DNA of 64,000 bases from contig NZ_DEXW01000061.1 in the NCBI RefSeq assembly GCF_002364335.1, positions 1 to 64,000 of the forward strand, written 5' to 3'. Made by a program: the position numbers and the translations under genes. The stretch is from Winogradskyella sp. UBA3174. GTDB lineage: Bacteria > Bacteroidota > Bacteroidia > Flavobacteriales > Flavobacteriaceae. Below are positions 18,949-28,705 of the stretch, piece by piece. Under the pieces are notes generated by a model, which saw only the letters and a list, made by a program, of their open reading frames with translations, was not told the origin of the DNA and ran no database searches. Every line of letters starts with the position of its first letter. The first letter of the stretch is position 1.

Positions 18949-20655
18949 TTAAAAACCAACAGCAGTATCGTCCCCACGTTTGTCTGCACCACCTTCAAGT
19001 GTGCCGTTTTCTAGCATTAAAATACCGTCAACAATTCCTATGATTGGTGAACGTGACTCGTTAATTGTGTAGCCTAAAGCTTCGAGTTGTTTTATAATAT
19101 TTATATCGAATGCATTCGGCTCCATAAGGATTTCATCTGGTAACCATTGGTTATGAAATCTTGGAGCATTTATAGCTTCTTGCATGGTTAATTCAAATTC
19201 ATGGACATTCAATATGGTTTGTAAAACAGACGTTATTATTGTTGACCCACCAGGTGTACCAACAGACATGTAGAATTCTCCATCTTTTTCAATAATAGTA
19301 GGAGTCATTGAGCTTAACATTCGTTTTTCTGGCGCAATACTATTTGCATCTGCACCAATTAAACCGTAATAATTTGGTTCTCCCGGTTTGCTACTAAAGT
19401 CATCCATTTCGTTATTTAAAAAGAAACCAAGTTCGTCAACAAATAGTTTAGAGCCATAACCGCCATTTAAAGTCGTGGTTACTGCAATAGCATTACCGAA
19501 CTGATCTACGATAGAGTAGTGGGTCGTCTCATCACTTTCGTACCCAGCAACATTACCATGTGAGATAGAATCTACAGGAGTTGGATTTTCGAATGAAAAA
19601 TTCTTCATTCTATTTTGAAGATAAACATCACTAGTTAAAGTTTTAAGTGAAATATCAACAAAATCAGGATCACCAAGGTAAAAACTTCGATCTGCGTAAG
19701 CTCGCTTTTCAGCTTCAACCACTACTTGAATCGTCTTTAATGAATTATGTCCAAAATCTTTTAAATCAAAAGGTTCAATCATTTTCATAATCTGAGTTAA
19801 GCAAACACCACCAGAGCTTGGAGGTGCTATTGAGGTAATTGTTAAATCATTATATTGAAACGTAATGGGATCGCGCCACTTTGCTTCATATTTTGCTAAA
19901 TCTTCAAGTGTTATAATACTGCCTTTAGTTTTAAGAAACGCAACTAACTTTTTAGCAGTTTCACCTTTATAAAATTCATCTCGTCCATTATCTGAAATAC
20001 GTTGCAGCGTTTCAGCTAGCGCTAGATTCATAATTTTATCGTCTGCTTTGAGATTGTTGTTATAGAGAATTTCTTTTTCGTTTACGGCTCTAATCATGCT
20101 GTCGTAGTGAGCGATTCTAGTTTCTTGCTTTCTAGTAATTATATATCCGTTTTTTGCTAACTCAATTACTGGTTTTAAGATGGTAGCCACATCTAGTTTT
20201 CCAAAGCGTTCTTGTGCTTTAAATATGCCTGCGATAGTCCCAGGAATACCTACAGCCATTCCGCCAACTGTGCTTAGATTTTTTATAACAGCGCCATTTT
20301 CATCTAAATACATGTCTTTTGTTGATGCTAATGGTGCTTTTTCTCTATAATCTAGAGTACCTTTTTTACCATCTGCCATGCGATAGACTAGAAATCCGCC
20401 TCCACCAAGATTACCTGCATAAGGGTAAGCTACAGCTAGTGCCATTTCCGTCGCCATCATAGCATCAAACGCATTGCCACCTTGTTTTAAAATGTCTACA
20501 CCAATTTTAGAAGCTTCTTCCCTGGCGCTAACGACCATTACTTTTCTAGCAATTAGACCTCTATTTTTTGTTTCAGAAATAGTGGTTTTAGTTTCATTTT
20601 TACAACTTGTAAAATTGATTAGTACAAGAATAAATAGAGTGAGTAATCGATTCAT
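18949..20655 (-). CDS. ggt: Gamma-glutamyltransferase (lipoprotein)
   Basis: The 568-residue protein has the full gamma-glutamyltransferase layout. The large-subunit block GGNAFDAMMATEMALAVAYP (near 59-78) is followed by GGGGFLVYR. The autocleavage site DETTHYSIVD sits near residue 375, with the nucleophilic Thr, and GYGSKL and LNNEMDDFS complete the small subunit. The N-terminus is a lipoprotein signal with Cys18 in NFTSC, so the enzyme is likely tethered in the envelope. It cleaves the gamma-glutamyl bond of glutathione and related amides. Its ATG overlaps the stop of the upstream ACP phosphodiesterase-like gene by four bases. Confidence 0.95.
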   Translation of the reverse strand: MNRLLTLFILVLINFTSCKNETKTTISETKNRGLIARKVMVVSAREEASKIGVDILKQGGNAFDAMMATEMALAVAYPYAGNLGGGGFLVYRMADGKKGTLDYREKAPLASTKDMYLDENGAVIKNLSTVGGMAVGIPGTIAGIFKAQERFGKLDVATILKPVIELAKNGYIITRKQETRIAHYDSMIRAVNEKEILYNNNLKADDKIMNLALAETLQRISDNGRDEFYKGETAKKLVAFLKTKGSIITLEDLAKYEAKWRDPITFQYNDLTITSIAPPSSGGVCLTQIMKMIEPFDLKDFGHNSLKTIQVVVEAEKRAYADRSFYLGDPDFVDISLKTLTSDVYLQNRMKNFSFENPTPVDSISHGNVAGYESDETTHYSIVDQFGNAIAVTTTLNGGYGSKLFVDELGFFLNNEMDDFSSKPGEPNYYGLIGADANSIAPEKRMLSSMTPTIIEKDGEFYMSVGTPGGSTIITSVLQTILNVHEFELTMQEAINAPRFHNQWLPDEILMEPNAFDINIIKQLEALGYTINESRSPIIGIVDGILMLENGTLEGGADKRGDDTAVGF

Positions 20656-21254
20656 AAATCAAACTTTTTTTCAATTTCTAAACGCTTTTTCGTGCTGAAC
20701 GTTTTTAGTTCTTCAAAAAACTGGCTAAAATCTTTTTCAAAAGCGTTATAGTGTAATTTTAATTCTTTTGTGGCTTCATTCATTTTAGATAGACCCTTTG
20801 TTCTTGTATTCATTCCATTTAGTACTAATTGAATACCGTCAAGTTCAGCATAACTTAACAACCAGTTGCCTTCAATCATAATTGGTGTTAGGTTTTTAAA
20901 TCGTGGCGGAAGAATTTCTAAATGATTATTTAGACTTGCGTAAAAATCATTTATATAATCTTTTAGTGGAATATCGGAATAAACATTCCAGTTTTTGGCT
21001 AAAAAGTGATCAAAGAATATATCTACGATAACTCCACTATAATGGCCATAACCTTTATGAAGGCGTTTGGTACATCTTCTAAATAATGGATGTGCATCTG
21101 TAAATGTATCTATTTCTTGGTGTAATTGAATACCTGCTTGTATTTCGATAGGGTAGGATGTGTATTTATTGCCTCTTACGCCATCAGCAACGAAGTTTCC
21201 GATAGTGAGTAATTCGTTACCTCCAGAGAGGTAAATATGTGCTAGAAAGTTCAT
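20652..21254 (-). CDS. ACP phosphodiesterase-like protein (AcpH/DUF479 family)
   Basis: This is a 200-residue member of the AcpH/DUF479 family. The family opening MNFLAHIYLSG is exact, followed by GNFVADGVRG and HQEIDTFTDAHPLFRRC, which bring the conserved His and Asp residues of this HD-like metal-dependent phosphodiesterase. SGVIVDIFFDHFLAKNW follows. E. coli AcpH removes the phosphopantetheine arm from acyl carrier protein; orthologous function here is likely but not tested. It overlaps ggt by four bases, so the pair is one transcription unit with no obvious pathway link. Confidence 0.88.
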   Translation of the reverse strand: MNFLAHIYLSGGNELLTIGNFVADGVRGNKYTSYPIEIQAGIQLHQEIDTFTDAHPLFRRCTKRLHKGYGHYSGVIVDIFFDHFLAKNWNVYSDIPLKDYINDFYASLNNHLEILPPRFKNLTPIMIEGNWLLSYAELDGIQLVLNGMNTRTKGLSKMNEATKELKLHYNAFEKDFSQFFEELKTFSTKKRLEIEKKFDL

Positions 21255-21400
21255 AGGTCGAATTTACAAATTCGTAATGGACTCATCCTAATTTTTTATA
21301 ATTTCCTTAAAAATGACACTGACAGCTATTAAAAATGCTGTTTTTTAGGTGAAGTGAAAAAAGTAAAGGTTACTGCTATCACAAACTTGGATTAAGATAT

Positions 21401-21408
21401 TATATTTG
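21401..21408 (+). promoter_or_regulatory. Predicted -7 box (TATATTTG) upstream of glmM
   Basis: TATATTTG matches the TAnnTTTG consensus and lies 17 bases before the glmM ATG. A TTGG at 21387-21390 is closer than the ideal -33 spacing, so only the -7 element is convincing. Confidence 0.5.
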
Positions 21409-21425
21409 CTAAAAATGAAACATCT

Positions 21426-22814
21426 ATGACATTAATAAAATCTATTTCAGGAATTCGAGGAACTATAGGAGGTAAAGTTGAGGAAAATTTAACTCCTATT
21501 GATGCTGTGAAATTTGCAGCAGCTTATGGTACTTGGCTAAAACAACAACGTAATAAAGAAAATTATAGAGTTGTAGTTGGTCGTGATGCACGTATTTCTG
21601 GGGAAATGATTCAGAATTTAGTGATGAATACTTTAGTAGGTTTAGGAATTCATGTTATTGATTTAGGTTTATCTACAACACCAACTGTTGAGATTGCTGT
21701 ACCAATGGAACATGCCGATGGTGGAATTATACTAACTGCAAGTCATAATCCAAAACAATGGAATGCTTTAAAACTTTTAAATGCTAAAGGTGAGTTTTTG
21801 AACGGATCTGAAGGTCAGAAAATTTTAGAGATTGCTGAATCTAGTGCTATGATTTTTGCAGAGGTTGACGATTTAGGTAGAATAACTAAAAATGATGCTT
21901 ATATAGATATGCATATTGATGAGGTTTTAGCATTGCCTTTAGTGAATAAAAAAGCTATAGAAGCTGCTAATTTTAAAGTTGTTGTCGATGGCGTAAATTC
22001 TACAGGTGGTATTGCTATTCCATTGTTATTAGAACGCTTAGGCGTTGAAGCTGTTAAATTATATTGTGACCCTACAGGTGAGTTTCCTCATAATCCAGAA
22101 CCACTTAAAGAGCACTTAGGTGATTTAGCTAAAGCCGTAGTTGACGAGCGTGCTGATTTTGGCATAGTTGTAGATCCTGATGTAGATCGTTTAGCATTTA
22201 TGGATGAAACTGGTGAAATGTTTGGTGAAGAGTACACATTGGTTGCTTGTGCTGATTATGTCTTAAGCAAGAACCCTGGGAATACGGTAAGTAATATGAG
22301 TTCTACAAGAGCTTTACGCGATGTTACAGAAAAGTATGGAGGTACTTATGAAGCTAGTGCAGTAGGTGAGGTAAACGTGGTGACATTAATGAAGAAAAAT
22401 AATGTTGTTATTGGTGGTGAGGGTAATGGTGGTATTATTTATCCTGACTCACATTACGGACGCGATGCTTTAGTTGGTGTGGCTTTGTTTTTAAGTCTTT
22501 TGGCAGAAAAACAAATGAAGGTTAGTGCACTTAGAGCCTCTTATCCAAGTTACTTTATGAGTAAGAAGAAAATACAGCTCACTCCAGGATTAGACGTTGA
22601 TGGTATTTTAAGTACTATGGCATCTAATTATAGTCATGAAAAATTAACGACGATAGATGGGGTGAAAATTGACTTTGCTGACAGTTGGGTGCATTTACGT
22701 AAAAGTAATACAGAACCAATTATTAGAATATACACAGAAGCACCATCACAAGATGTGGCTGATACGTTAGCAGATAGAATCATTGGTGAAATAAAAGCTA
22801 TCGCTAATATTTAG
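21426..22814 (+). CDS. glmM: Phosphoglucosamine mutase
   Basis: The 462-residue protein is a hexose-phosphate mutase of the GlmM type. It has the catalytic phosphoserine loop TASHNPKQWNALK near residues 107-119, the metal loop DPDVDRLAF near 252-260, the sugar-binding loop GEGNGG near 333, and the phosphate-binding C-terminal loop RKSNTEPIIRIYTEA near 430. The start MTLIKSISGIRGTIGG is the family N-terminus. It converts glucosamine 6-phosphate to glucosamine 1-phosphate for UDP-GlcNAc, needed for peptidoglycan and lipid A. The aminotransferase-fold gene follows 30 bases downstream on the same strand. Confidence 0.93.
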   Translation: MTLIKSISGIRGTIGGKVEENLTPIDAVKFAAAYGTWLKQQRNKENYRVVVGRDARISGEMIQNLVMNTLVGLGIHVIDLGLSTTPTVEIAVPMEHADGGIILTASHNPKQWNALKLLNAKGEFLNGSEGQKILEIAESSAMIFAEVDDLGRITKNDAYIDMHIDEVLALPLVNKKAIEAANFKVVVDGVNSTGGIAIPLLLERLGVEAVKLYCDPTGEFPHNPEPLKEHLGDLAKAVVDERADFGIVVDPDVDRLAFMDETGEMFGEEYTLVACADYVLSKNPGNTVSNMSSTRALRDVTEKYGGTYEASAVGEVNVVTLMKKNNVVIGGEGNGGIIYPDSHYGRDALVGVALFLSLLAEKQMKVSALRASYPSYFMSKKKIQLTPGLDVDGILSTMASNYSHEKLTTIDGVKIDFADSWVHLRKSNTEPIIRIYTEAPSQDVADTLADRIIGEIKAIANI

Positions 22815-22844
22815 TATCTTTGAAATTAATATAATCTTTTAGTT

Positions 22845-24353
22845 ATGACTTTGATTTCTGAAACTATACATACAGAATTATCTGATTTAGAGACTTACTT
22901 CAATCAGTTTAGAAACCATATTATTGGTCAGAATCAAACGTTTATTTCACCTTATGGTGAGCAAAAAATAATATATACAGATTGGACAGCTTCTGGTCGT
23001 TTATACAGACCAATAGAAGATAAATTAACAAATGACTTTGGGCCTTTTGTAGCTAATACGCATACAGAAACTACAGTTTCTGGTACAGCGATGACTAAAG
23101 CATACCACAAAGCAAAACAGATCATTAAAGATCATGTTAACGCTAATGAAGACGATGTTTTAATTGTTTCTGGTAATGGTATGACAGGAGTGGTTAATAA
23201 GTTTCAGCGTATACTAGGTTTAAAAATCCCTGAAAACTTAAAAGACTATACAAGTATCCCAGATGAAATGCGACCTGTGGTTTTTGTATCTCATATGGAA
23301 CATCACTCTAATCAGACTTCATGGTTAGAAACTATGGCTAAGGTTGAAGTTGTTCCACCAAATGACAATGGCTTATTTTGTTTAGAAAATTTAGAAAAAC
23401 TACTACATCAATATAAAGACTGTACGATTAAGATAGCCTCTATTATTGGAGGTTCTAATGTTACAGGTATTCAGACTCCTTATCACGAGGTTGCAAAACT
23501 GATGCACCAACATGATGGTGTTTGTTTTGTAGATTTTGCATGTTCTGCACCTTATGTTGCCATAGATATGCATCCTGAAGAGGAAGATGCACAATTAGAT
23601 GCTATTTTCTTTTCACCTCACAAGTTTCTAGGAGGACCAGGTACTTCTGGTGTTTTGGTTTTTAATAAGAAGCTGTATAAAAACATGGTACCAGATTGTC
23701 CAGGTGGTGGAACTGTTAGTTGGACGAATCCTTGGGGAGAACACAAGTACATCGATAATATTGAAGATAGAGAAGATGGTGGTACACCTGGTTTTCTTCA
23801 AACTATAAAAACAGCTTTATCTGTTAAGCTAAAAGAACAGATGGGAGTTGATAATATATTGAAACGTGAGCATGAATTGGTAGACATTATCTTCAAAAAA
23901 TTAGATCCAATTTCTAATATTAATATTCTTGCTAGTCAGCATAAAGATAGGTTAGGAGTTATTTCATTCTACATAGACGATTTACATTTTAATTTAGGTG
24001 TGAAATTATTGAATGATAAATTCGGAATTCAAACCAGAGGTGGTTGCAGTTGTGCAGGCACTTATGGTCATTTCTTGCTCCATGTAGATCATAAAATGTC
24101 TAATGAACTAACGAATGAAATTTCTATTGGCGATTTAGTACGCAAACCAGGTTGGATGCGTATGTCTATTCACCCAACAACCACAAATACTGAAATAAAT
24201 TTTGTTTGTGATAGTATTATAGACTTAGCTCAAAACCATAAAACTTGGGCTTTAGATTATGACTACTCAAGCTCCAATAATGAATTTGTTCATAAATCAT
24301 TAATTGGTAAACCTTGCACTGTTACGAATGTTGATGCTTGGTTTGATTTATAA
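22845..24353 (+). CDS. PLP-dependent aminotransferase class V-fold enzyme (cysteine desulfurase-like)
   Basis: This is a 502-residue class V enzyme. The PLP lysine lies in FFSPHKFLGGPG (Lys near residue 259). The substrate-binding His region is SHMEHHSNQTSW near 148-159, and a cysteine-rich loop RGGCSCAGTYG sits near 399-409. Cysteine desulfurases and selenocysteine lyases use a Cys at this place, so sulfur mobilisation is a fair reading. The protein is about 90 residues longer than SufS, and I would not call it SufS. A TATCTTTG box at 22815-22822, directly after the glmM stop, could give it its own promoter. Confidence 0.82.
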   Translation: MTLISETIHTELSDLETYFNQFRNHIIGQNQTFISPYGEQKIIYTDWTASGRLYRPIEDKLTNDFGPFVANTHTETTVSGTAMTKAYHKAKQIIKDHVNANEDDVLIVSGNGMTGVVNKFQRILGLKIPENLKDYTSIPDEMRPVVFVSHMEHHSNQTSWLETMAKVEVVPPNDNGLFCLENLEKLLHQYKDCTIKIASIIGGSNVTGIQTPYHEVAKLMHQHDGVCFVDFACSAPYVAIDMHPEEEDAQLDAIFFSPHKFLGGPGTSGVLVFNKKLYKNMVPDCPGGGTVSWTNPWGEHKYIDNIEDREDGGTPGFLQTIKTALSVKLKEQMGVDNILKREHELVDIIFKKLDPISNINILASQHKDRLGVISFYIDDLHFNLGVKLLNDKFGIQTRGGCSCAGTYGHFLLHVDHKMSNELTNEISIGDLVRKPGWMRMSIHPTTTNTEINFVCDSIIDLAQNHKTWALDYDYSSSNNEFVHKSLIGKPCTVTNVDAWFDL

Positions 24354-24367
24354 AACTGGTGTGGAAA

Positions 24368-25258
24368 TTATTTAAATTTCTCTGGAACTCTATCTTTATG
24401 TTTCCAGCGTTTGTGTGTCCAAAGATAATACTGAGGATCCTCTAATATTTGATCTTCAACGAGTTTAAAAAAGATATCTGTAATTTCATAATTATCAAAA
24501 TCGTTAGGTGTTTCTGTTATGGTTTTAAAAGTTGTTTCGTAGTAACCGCGTTTTATACGTTTAACACTAAAAAACACGACTGCCATATCTAGCTTTTTAG
24601 CTAACATTTCTGCACCTGTGTACATTGGTACTTTAATACCCATAAATTCGTTCCAATAAAATGCTTTTCTAGCTTTCGGTGATTGGTCAGAGACAAAGCC
24701 GTTAATAGTTAATTCGCCTTTTTTCTTCAACTCACCTAGTACTGAGAGCGTTTCTTTAGTCGTAATTAAATGAGAGTTATATTTTGCTCTAATGCGTTTA
24801 ACTAAACGATCAAAATACTTGTTTGCTAAACGTTTATATACGGCGTAACCTTTATGTTTTACATAGGTTTGTAAAATAAAAATCCATTCCCAACTCCCAT
24901 AATGCGCACACATTAAAATAATACTACGTTGTTTTTTTTCGAGATCATTAATAAGTTCAACATTAGTAAACTTATAGCGCTCTTGCATAGCAGATTTACT
25001 GATCGTCAACGATTTTATAGACTCCACAATCATATCGCAAAGATGATGGTAGAATTTACCAGTAATTGTTGAGATTTCTGTTTCTGATTTATTTGGAAAT
25101 ACTAATCGTAGATTAGTCTTTACAGTAGACTTTCTGTATCCAAAAATCTTATATATAAACAGGTACAAAAAATCGGAAAAAGCATAGAGTAATCTAAATG
25201 GCAAAATTGATATTAGCCACAAAATCGGATAGATAAGAATATAGGCAATAAGTTGCAT
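24368..25258 (-). CDS. Lysophospholipid/lipid A acyltransferase (LpxL/HtrB family)
   Basis: This is a 296-residue member of the LpxL/HtrB acyltransferase family. It has an N-terminal membrane helix (about residues 3-20), the catalytic H-x4-E motif in CAHYGSWEW (about 117-125), and the downstream GFVSDQSPKARKAFYW and FMGIKVPMYTGAEMLAKK blocks. The family adds a secondary acyl chain to lipid A or, in Bacteroidota, to lipids including aminolipids. I expect an inner-membrane enzyme. The gene converges on the class V enzyme with 14 bases between stops, so no shared transcript. Confidence 0.88.
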   Translation of the reverse strand: MQLIAYILIYPILWLISILPFRLLYAFSDFLYLFIYKIFGYRKSTVKTNLRLVFPNKSETEISTITGKFYHHLCDMIVESIKSLTISKSAMQERYKFTNVELINDLEKKQRSIILMCAHYGSWEWIFILQTYVKHKGYAVYKRLANKYFDRLVKRIRAKYNSHLITTKETLSVLGELKKKGELTINGFVSDQSPKARKAFYWNEFMGIKVPMYTGAEMLAKKLDMAVVFFSVKRIKRGYYETTFKTITETPNDFDNYEITDIFFKLVEDQILEDPQYYLWTHKRWKHKDRVPEKFK

Positions 25259-25290
25259 TAAACTATGTTAACTTTGAGGTACAAATATAT

Positions 25291-25298
25291 TATATTTG
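25291..25298 (+). promoter_or_regulatory. Predicted -7 box (TATATTTG) of the rhomboid gene
   Basis: TATATTTG lies 19 bases before the ATG at 25318. A TTTG at 25273-25276 is present with a 14-base spacer, a little shorter than typical for this promoter class. Confidence 0.5.
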
Positions 25299-25317
25299 AT
25301 TTAATAGTTGAGCATAT

Positions 25318-25971
25318 ATGAACAATTTAGACATAGCAACAGGAGTTCTAATAGCTCTAAATGTTTTAGTATCCATAAAGGGATTTGATGATCGTATCTT
25401 TTTTGAACGTTTTAAATTTAATGTAGGTAGTATAAGACGTGGTGAGCATATTAGAATGTTTAGTTCTGCTTTTCTCCATGCAGATACAACTCATCTCCTT
25501 TTTAATATGGTTACGCTCTATTTTTTTGCAGGTTATGTTATAGAAGAAACAGGTACATTTAACTTTATACTTATTTATATAGCGAGTCTGATATTTGGTA
25601 ATTTGTTATCACTTTACTTTCATAAAAATGAGTATTGGTATAGTGCTATTGGAGCTAGTGGTGCTGTTACAGGAGTATTGTATGCAGCTATTTTGCTTCA
25701 ACCAGATATGAGTTTATATATGTTTTTTGTGCCTATACCTATTCCTGGCTATATTTTCGGAATAGGCTATCTAGCATATTCGATATATGGAATGAAAAAC
25801 AGAATTGGTAATATTGGCCACGATGCTCATTTTGGTGGAGCCGTAGGAGGATATGCTGTTACTCTAATTTTATATCCAAGCTTATTTAAAACAGATCTGT
25901 GGCATATAGGCTTATTAGCGTTACCAATTATTGTACTTTATGTTTTGTATAAAACAGGTAAGCTTAAATAA
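25318..25971 (+). CDS. Rhomboid-family intramembrane serine protease
   Basis: This is a 217-residue integral membrane protein with six or so hydrophobic segments. The rhomboid nucleophile is in IGASGAVTG (Ser at about residue 114), with the catalytic His in IGHDAHFGGAVGG near 166-178. The early H-A-D-x-x-H-L-x-x-N motif (HADTTHLLFNM, near 54-64) is the family's conserved TM2 start. Rhomboids cut transmembrane segments inside the bilayer; the substrate is unknown. It converges with the TlpA-like gene with only four bases between stops. Confidence 0.92.
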   Translation: MNNLDIATGVLIALNVLVSIKGFDDRIFFERFKFNVGSIRRGEHIRMFSSAFLHADTTHLLFNMVTLYFFAGYVIEETGTFNFILIYIASLIFGNLLSLYFHKNEYWYSAIGASGAVTGVLYAAILLQPDMSLYMFFVPIPIPGYIFGIGYLAYSIYGMKNRIGNIGHDAHFGGAVGGYAVTLILYPSLFKTDLWHIGLLALPIIVLYVLYKTGKLK

Positions 25972-25975
25972 AAAT

Positions 25976-27118
25976 TTAGTTATTAAGTAATTCTTTAACC
26001 TTCCCTTCTAAAGCGTAATTACGTAAATTTTTAGCAATAATTTTACCATCTTTATCTAAAAGATAAGTCGCTGGTATAGAATTAATGTTATACAGTTTAG
26101 CAACAGGTCCACTAAAGTAGTTTAGATTAGAAACATGATTCCATGTTAGTTTATCTTTTTCAATAGCCTCTAGCCAAGCTTCTTTTGGGTTTTTTTGATT
26201 TTGAGAACCATCTAAAGAAATACTTATTATTTCTAAACCTTTATCGTGATATTCATTATATATTCTAACAATGTTTGGATTTGCCTTACGACAAGGACCA
26301 CACCAAGCCGCCCAAAAATCTATAATAGTTACTTTTCCTTTAATGTCTTTTAAACTTATCATTTTGCCATCTACGCTAGGTGCTTCAAAATTTGGTGCTA
26401 TGCTGCCAATGTCTAAGTACGCAGTTTTTTTATATTCAATATATAAGCTATCTAAAGTTTTCTTAACATTTACTCCTCTTGGTGATATTTTTAAAGAGGG
26501 CGTTAAATTATTGTAAGCTTCAATAAAATTTTTAACATCAAACTTTGGTTTGGTTGCTTCTAATCCTATTAAATTTAAACTGAAATACGAATCATTATGT
26601 TTTTTAACAAAGTTTAAAGGTAGCGCTAGTATTTGATCACCATATTCCTTTATAATTTGTGCTAAAGAATCTCTTTTTTTTGGTTCTGTTCTATAATCAG
26701 TTTTTCTATAATCCATAACAACTTTTCTATTAAGATCCATTATATCTCTAAAGCCGTTTTGGAGTTTATTCATATCATTTTGAGTATCAGATCCAGTTAC
26801 CGTAGACTGCATTATATTTTCTTTGTTTATTTCAATGCTAATATGACTATTCTCTAACATAAAAATAAGATTACCTGAGGAACCACTTAGTGACAGGAAG
26901 TTTACTTCAGGATATTCAACACTACCCTGCATTGTAAACTTTTCATTTTTCACCAATACAGTATCTTTAATAACTTCGTTTCCTTTTTCACCAACGGATT
27001 GGAGCATAACCTGAGTGCCATCAGCAAAACCTTCGGCTGTTCCATTTATTTTGAATTGATCACCATTACAATTAAAAAAGAGGGTAATAGATAAACAAGC
27101 GACTATAAATTTTTTCAT
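25976..27118 (-). CDS. TlpA-family thioredoxin lipoprotein with DUF4369-type N-domain
   Basis: The 380-residue protein has a lipoprotein signal (LFFNC, Cys17). An N-terminal beta domain of the DUF4369 type follows (about 20-120, INGTAEGFADGTQVMLQSV). Residues about 245-380 form a thioredoxin/AhpC fold with the redox motif WAAWCGPCRK near 268-277. TlpA-like proteins reduce disulfides in the periplasm, often on apocytochromes. In Bacteroidota this two-domain form is abundant and usually of unassigned partner. It is monocistronic by position, divergent from mnmE. Confidence 0.9.
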   Translation of the reverse strand: MKKFIVACLSITLFFNCNGDQFKINGTAEGFADGTQVMLQSVGEKGNEVIKDTVLVKNEKFTMQGSVEYPEVNFLSLSGSSGNLIFMLENSHISIEINKENIMQSTVTGSDTQNDMNKLQNGFRDIMDLNRKVVMDYRKTDYRTEPKKRDSLAQIIKEYGDQILALPLNFVKKHNDSYFSLNLIGLEATKPKFDVKNFIEAYNNLTPSLKISPRGVNVKKTLDSLYIEYKKTAYLDIGSIAPNFEAPSVDGKMISLKDIKGKVTIIDFWAAWCGPCRKANPNIVRIYNEYHDKGLEIISISLDGSQNQKNPKEAWLEAIEKDKLTWNHVSNLNYFSGPVAKLYNINSIPATYLLDKDGKIIAKNLRNYALEGKVKELLNN

Positions 27119-27254
27119 GTTAAATGATTTTGTTTCAGAAATTATAATTGTTCTACAAATATATAAACTGTGATCTTAAATTAAAGTGATTACGAATCTA
27201 AATTATATCTTAAAATATTTAATTATCTAATGTTAATGGTTATTAATTTTGACC

Positions 27255-27262
27255 TATTTTTG
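27255..27262 (+). promoter_or_regulatory. Predicted -7 box (TATTTTTG) almost touching the mnmE start
   Basis: TATTTTTG fits TAnnTTTG and ends five bases before the mnmE ATG at 27268. If used, the transcript would begin at or within a few bases of the start codon and be leaderless. Confidence 0.4.
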
Positions 27263-27267
27263 AAGCT

Positions 27268-28665
27268 ATGAGTTCACAGATTTATAATGATACTATTGTA
27301 GCATTGGCTACACCTTCTGGTAATGGTGCTATAGCTATAATCCGCTTATCTGGGGAAAACGCTATTAGTATTGCTGAAACGCAATTTAAGTCTATTTCTG
27401 GTAAACAACTCAATAAACAGTCTACTCACACAATACATTTAGGACATATTGTTGATGGCAAAAGAACTATAGATGAGGTTTTAGTTTCAATTTTTAAAAA
27501 CCCTAATTCTTATACTGGCGAAAATGTAGTTGAAATATCTTGCCATGGCTCTTTATATATACAACAAGAAATTATTCAATTGTTTTTACAGAAGGGTTGC
27601 AGAATGGCTAGCGCAGGTGAGTTTACGTTACGTGCATTTTTAAATGGTAAGTTAGACTTAAGTCAGGCAGAAGCTGTAGCTGATTTAATAGCTAGTGATA
27701 ATGAAGCATCGCATCAAATAGCGATGCAACAAATGCGTGGAGGTTTTTCTTCCGAAATTTCTAAGCTTCGCGAAGAACTACTAAATTTTGCGTCGTTAAT
27801 TGAATTAGAACTTGACTTTGCAGAAGAAGACGTAGAGTTTGCAGATAGAACGCAATTTAAAGAACTAATAGTGCGTATTAATTTTGTTTTGAAACGCTTA
27901 ATAGATTCTTTTGCGGTTGGGAATGTTATTAAAAATGGAATTCCGGTAGCAATTGTAGGAGAACCTAATGTTGGAAAGTCGACATTGTTAAATGCTTTAT
28001 TAAATGAAGACAGAGCCATAGTTTCAGAAATTGCCGGAACAACAAGAGATACCATTGAAGACGAAATTTCAATAGGTGGTATTGGTTTTAGATTTATAGA
28101 TACAGCAGGAATTAGAGAAACCGAAGATGTCGTTGAAAGTATCGGTATAAAAAAAACTTTTGAAAAAATTGAGCAGTCTCAAGTAGTAATTTATTTGTTT
28201 GATAGTGGTGCTAGTATAAATAATTTGAATGCTGTAAAACTTGAAATTGAAAAGATTAAAAATAAACATCCACAAAAAAGATTATTGATTATTGCAAATA
28301 AGATTGATCAGTTAGACGATATCCAATTAGCAAAAATGAATACTGAAATCGAAGGTATTCATTTATTATCCGCGAAGTCTGGTTTTGGTGTAGAACAATT
28401 AACTGATTCACTTCTTAACTTAATAAACACTGGAGCACTTAAAAATAACGAGACTATAGTCACTAACTCTCGTCATTATGATGCGCTATTAAAAGCTTTT
28501 GAAGAAGTTCAGAAAGTACAACATGGATTAGAGACAGGCCTTTCTGGTGATTTATTAGCTATTGATATTCGTCAAGCCTTATATCACTTCGGTGAGATTA
28601 CTGGTGAAATTACTAATGATGATTTACTTGGTAATATTTTTGCTAATTTCTGTATTGGCAAATAG
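27268..28665 (+). CDS. mnmE: tRNA uridine-5-carboxymethylaminomethyl modification GTPase MnmE
   Basis: This is a 465-residue protein of the usual MnmE length. The N-terminal tetrahydrofolate-binding domain begins DTIVALATPSGNGAIAIIRLSG. The helical domain includes GEFTLRAFLNGKLDLSQAEAV. The G domain has GEPNVGKSTLLNALL near residue 231, DTAGIRET and NKID. The C-terminus CIGK carries the conserved C-x-G-K cysteine. With MnmG it installs the cmnm5 group on wobble uridine 34 of tRNAs. mnmG is not in the window. The chosen ATG gives MSSQIYNDTIVALAT, a normal N-terminus. Confidence 0.96.
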   Translation: MSSQIYNDTIVALATPSGNGAIAIIRLSGENAISIAETQFKSISGKQLNKQSTHTIHLGHIVDGKRTIDEVLVSIFKNPNSYTGENVVEISCHGSLYIQQEIIQLFLQKGCRMASAGEFTLRAFLNGKLDLSQAEAVADLIASDNEASHQIAMQQMRGGFSSEISKLREELLNFASLIELELDFAEEDVEFADRTQFKELIVRINFVLKRLIDSFAVGNVIKNGIPVAIVGEPNVGKSTLLNALLNEDRAIVSEIAGTTRDTIEDEISIGGIGFRFIDTAGIRETEDVVESIGIKKTFEKIEQSQVVIYLFDSGASINNLNAVKLEIEKIKNKHPQKRLLIIANKIDQLDDIQLAKMNTEIEGIHLLSAKSGFGVEQLTDSLLNLINTGALKNNETIVTNSRHYDALLKAFEEVQKVQHGLETGLSGDLLAIDIRQALYHFGEITGEITNDDLLGNIFANFCIGK

Positions 28666-28705
28666 CACGCTAAAGTATATTAAACTTTATGTATCGGAAA
28701 GTAAC

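Noticed and set aside
27714..28055. 113-codon antisense frame within mnmE
   Set aside because: It is fully inside the conserved G domain of mnmE on the opposite strand and has Ser-rich shadow composition.
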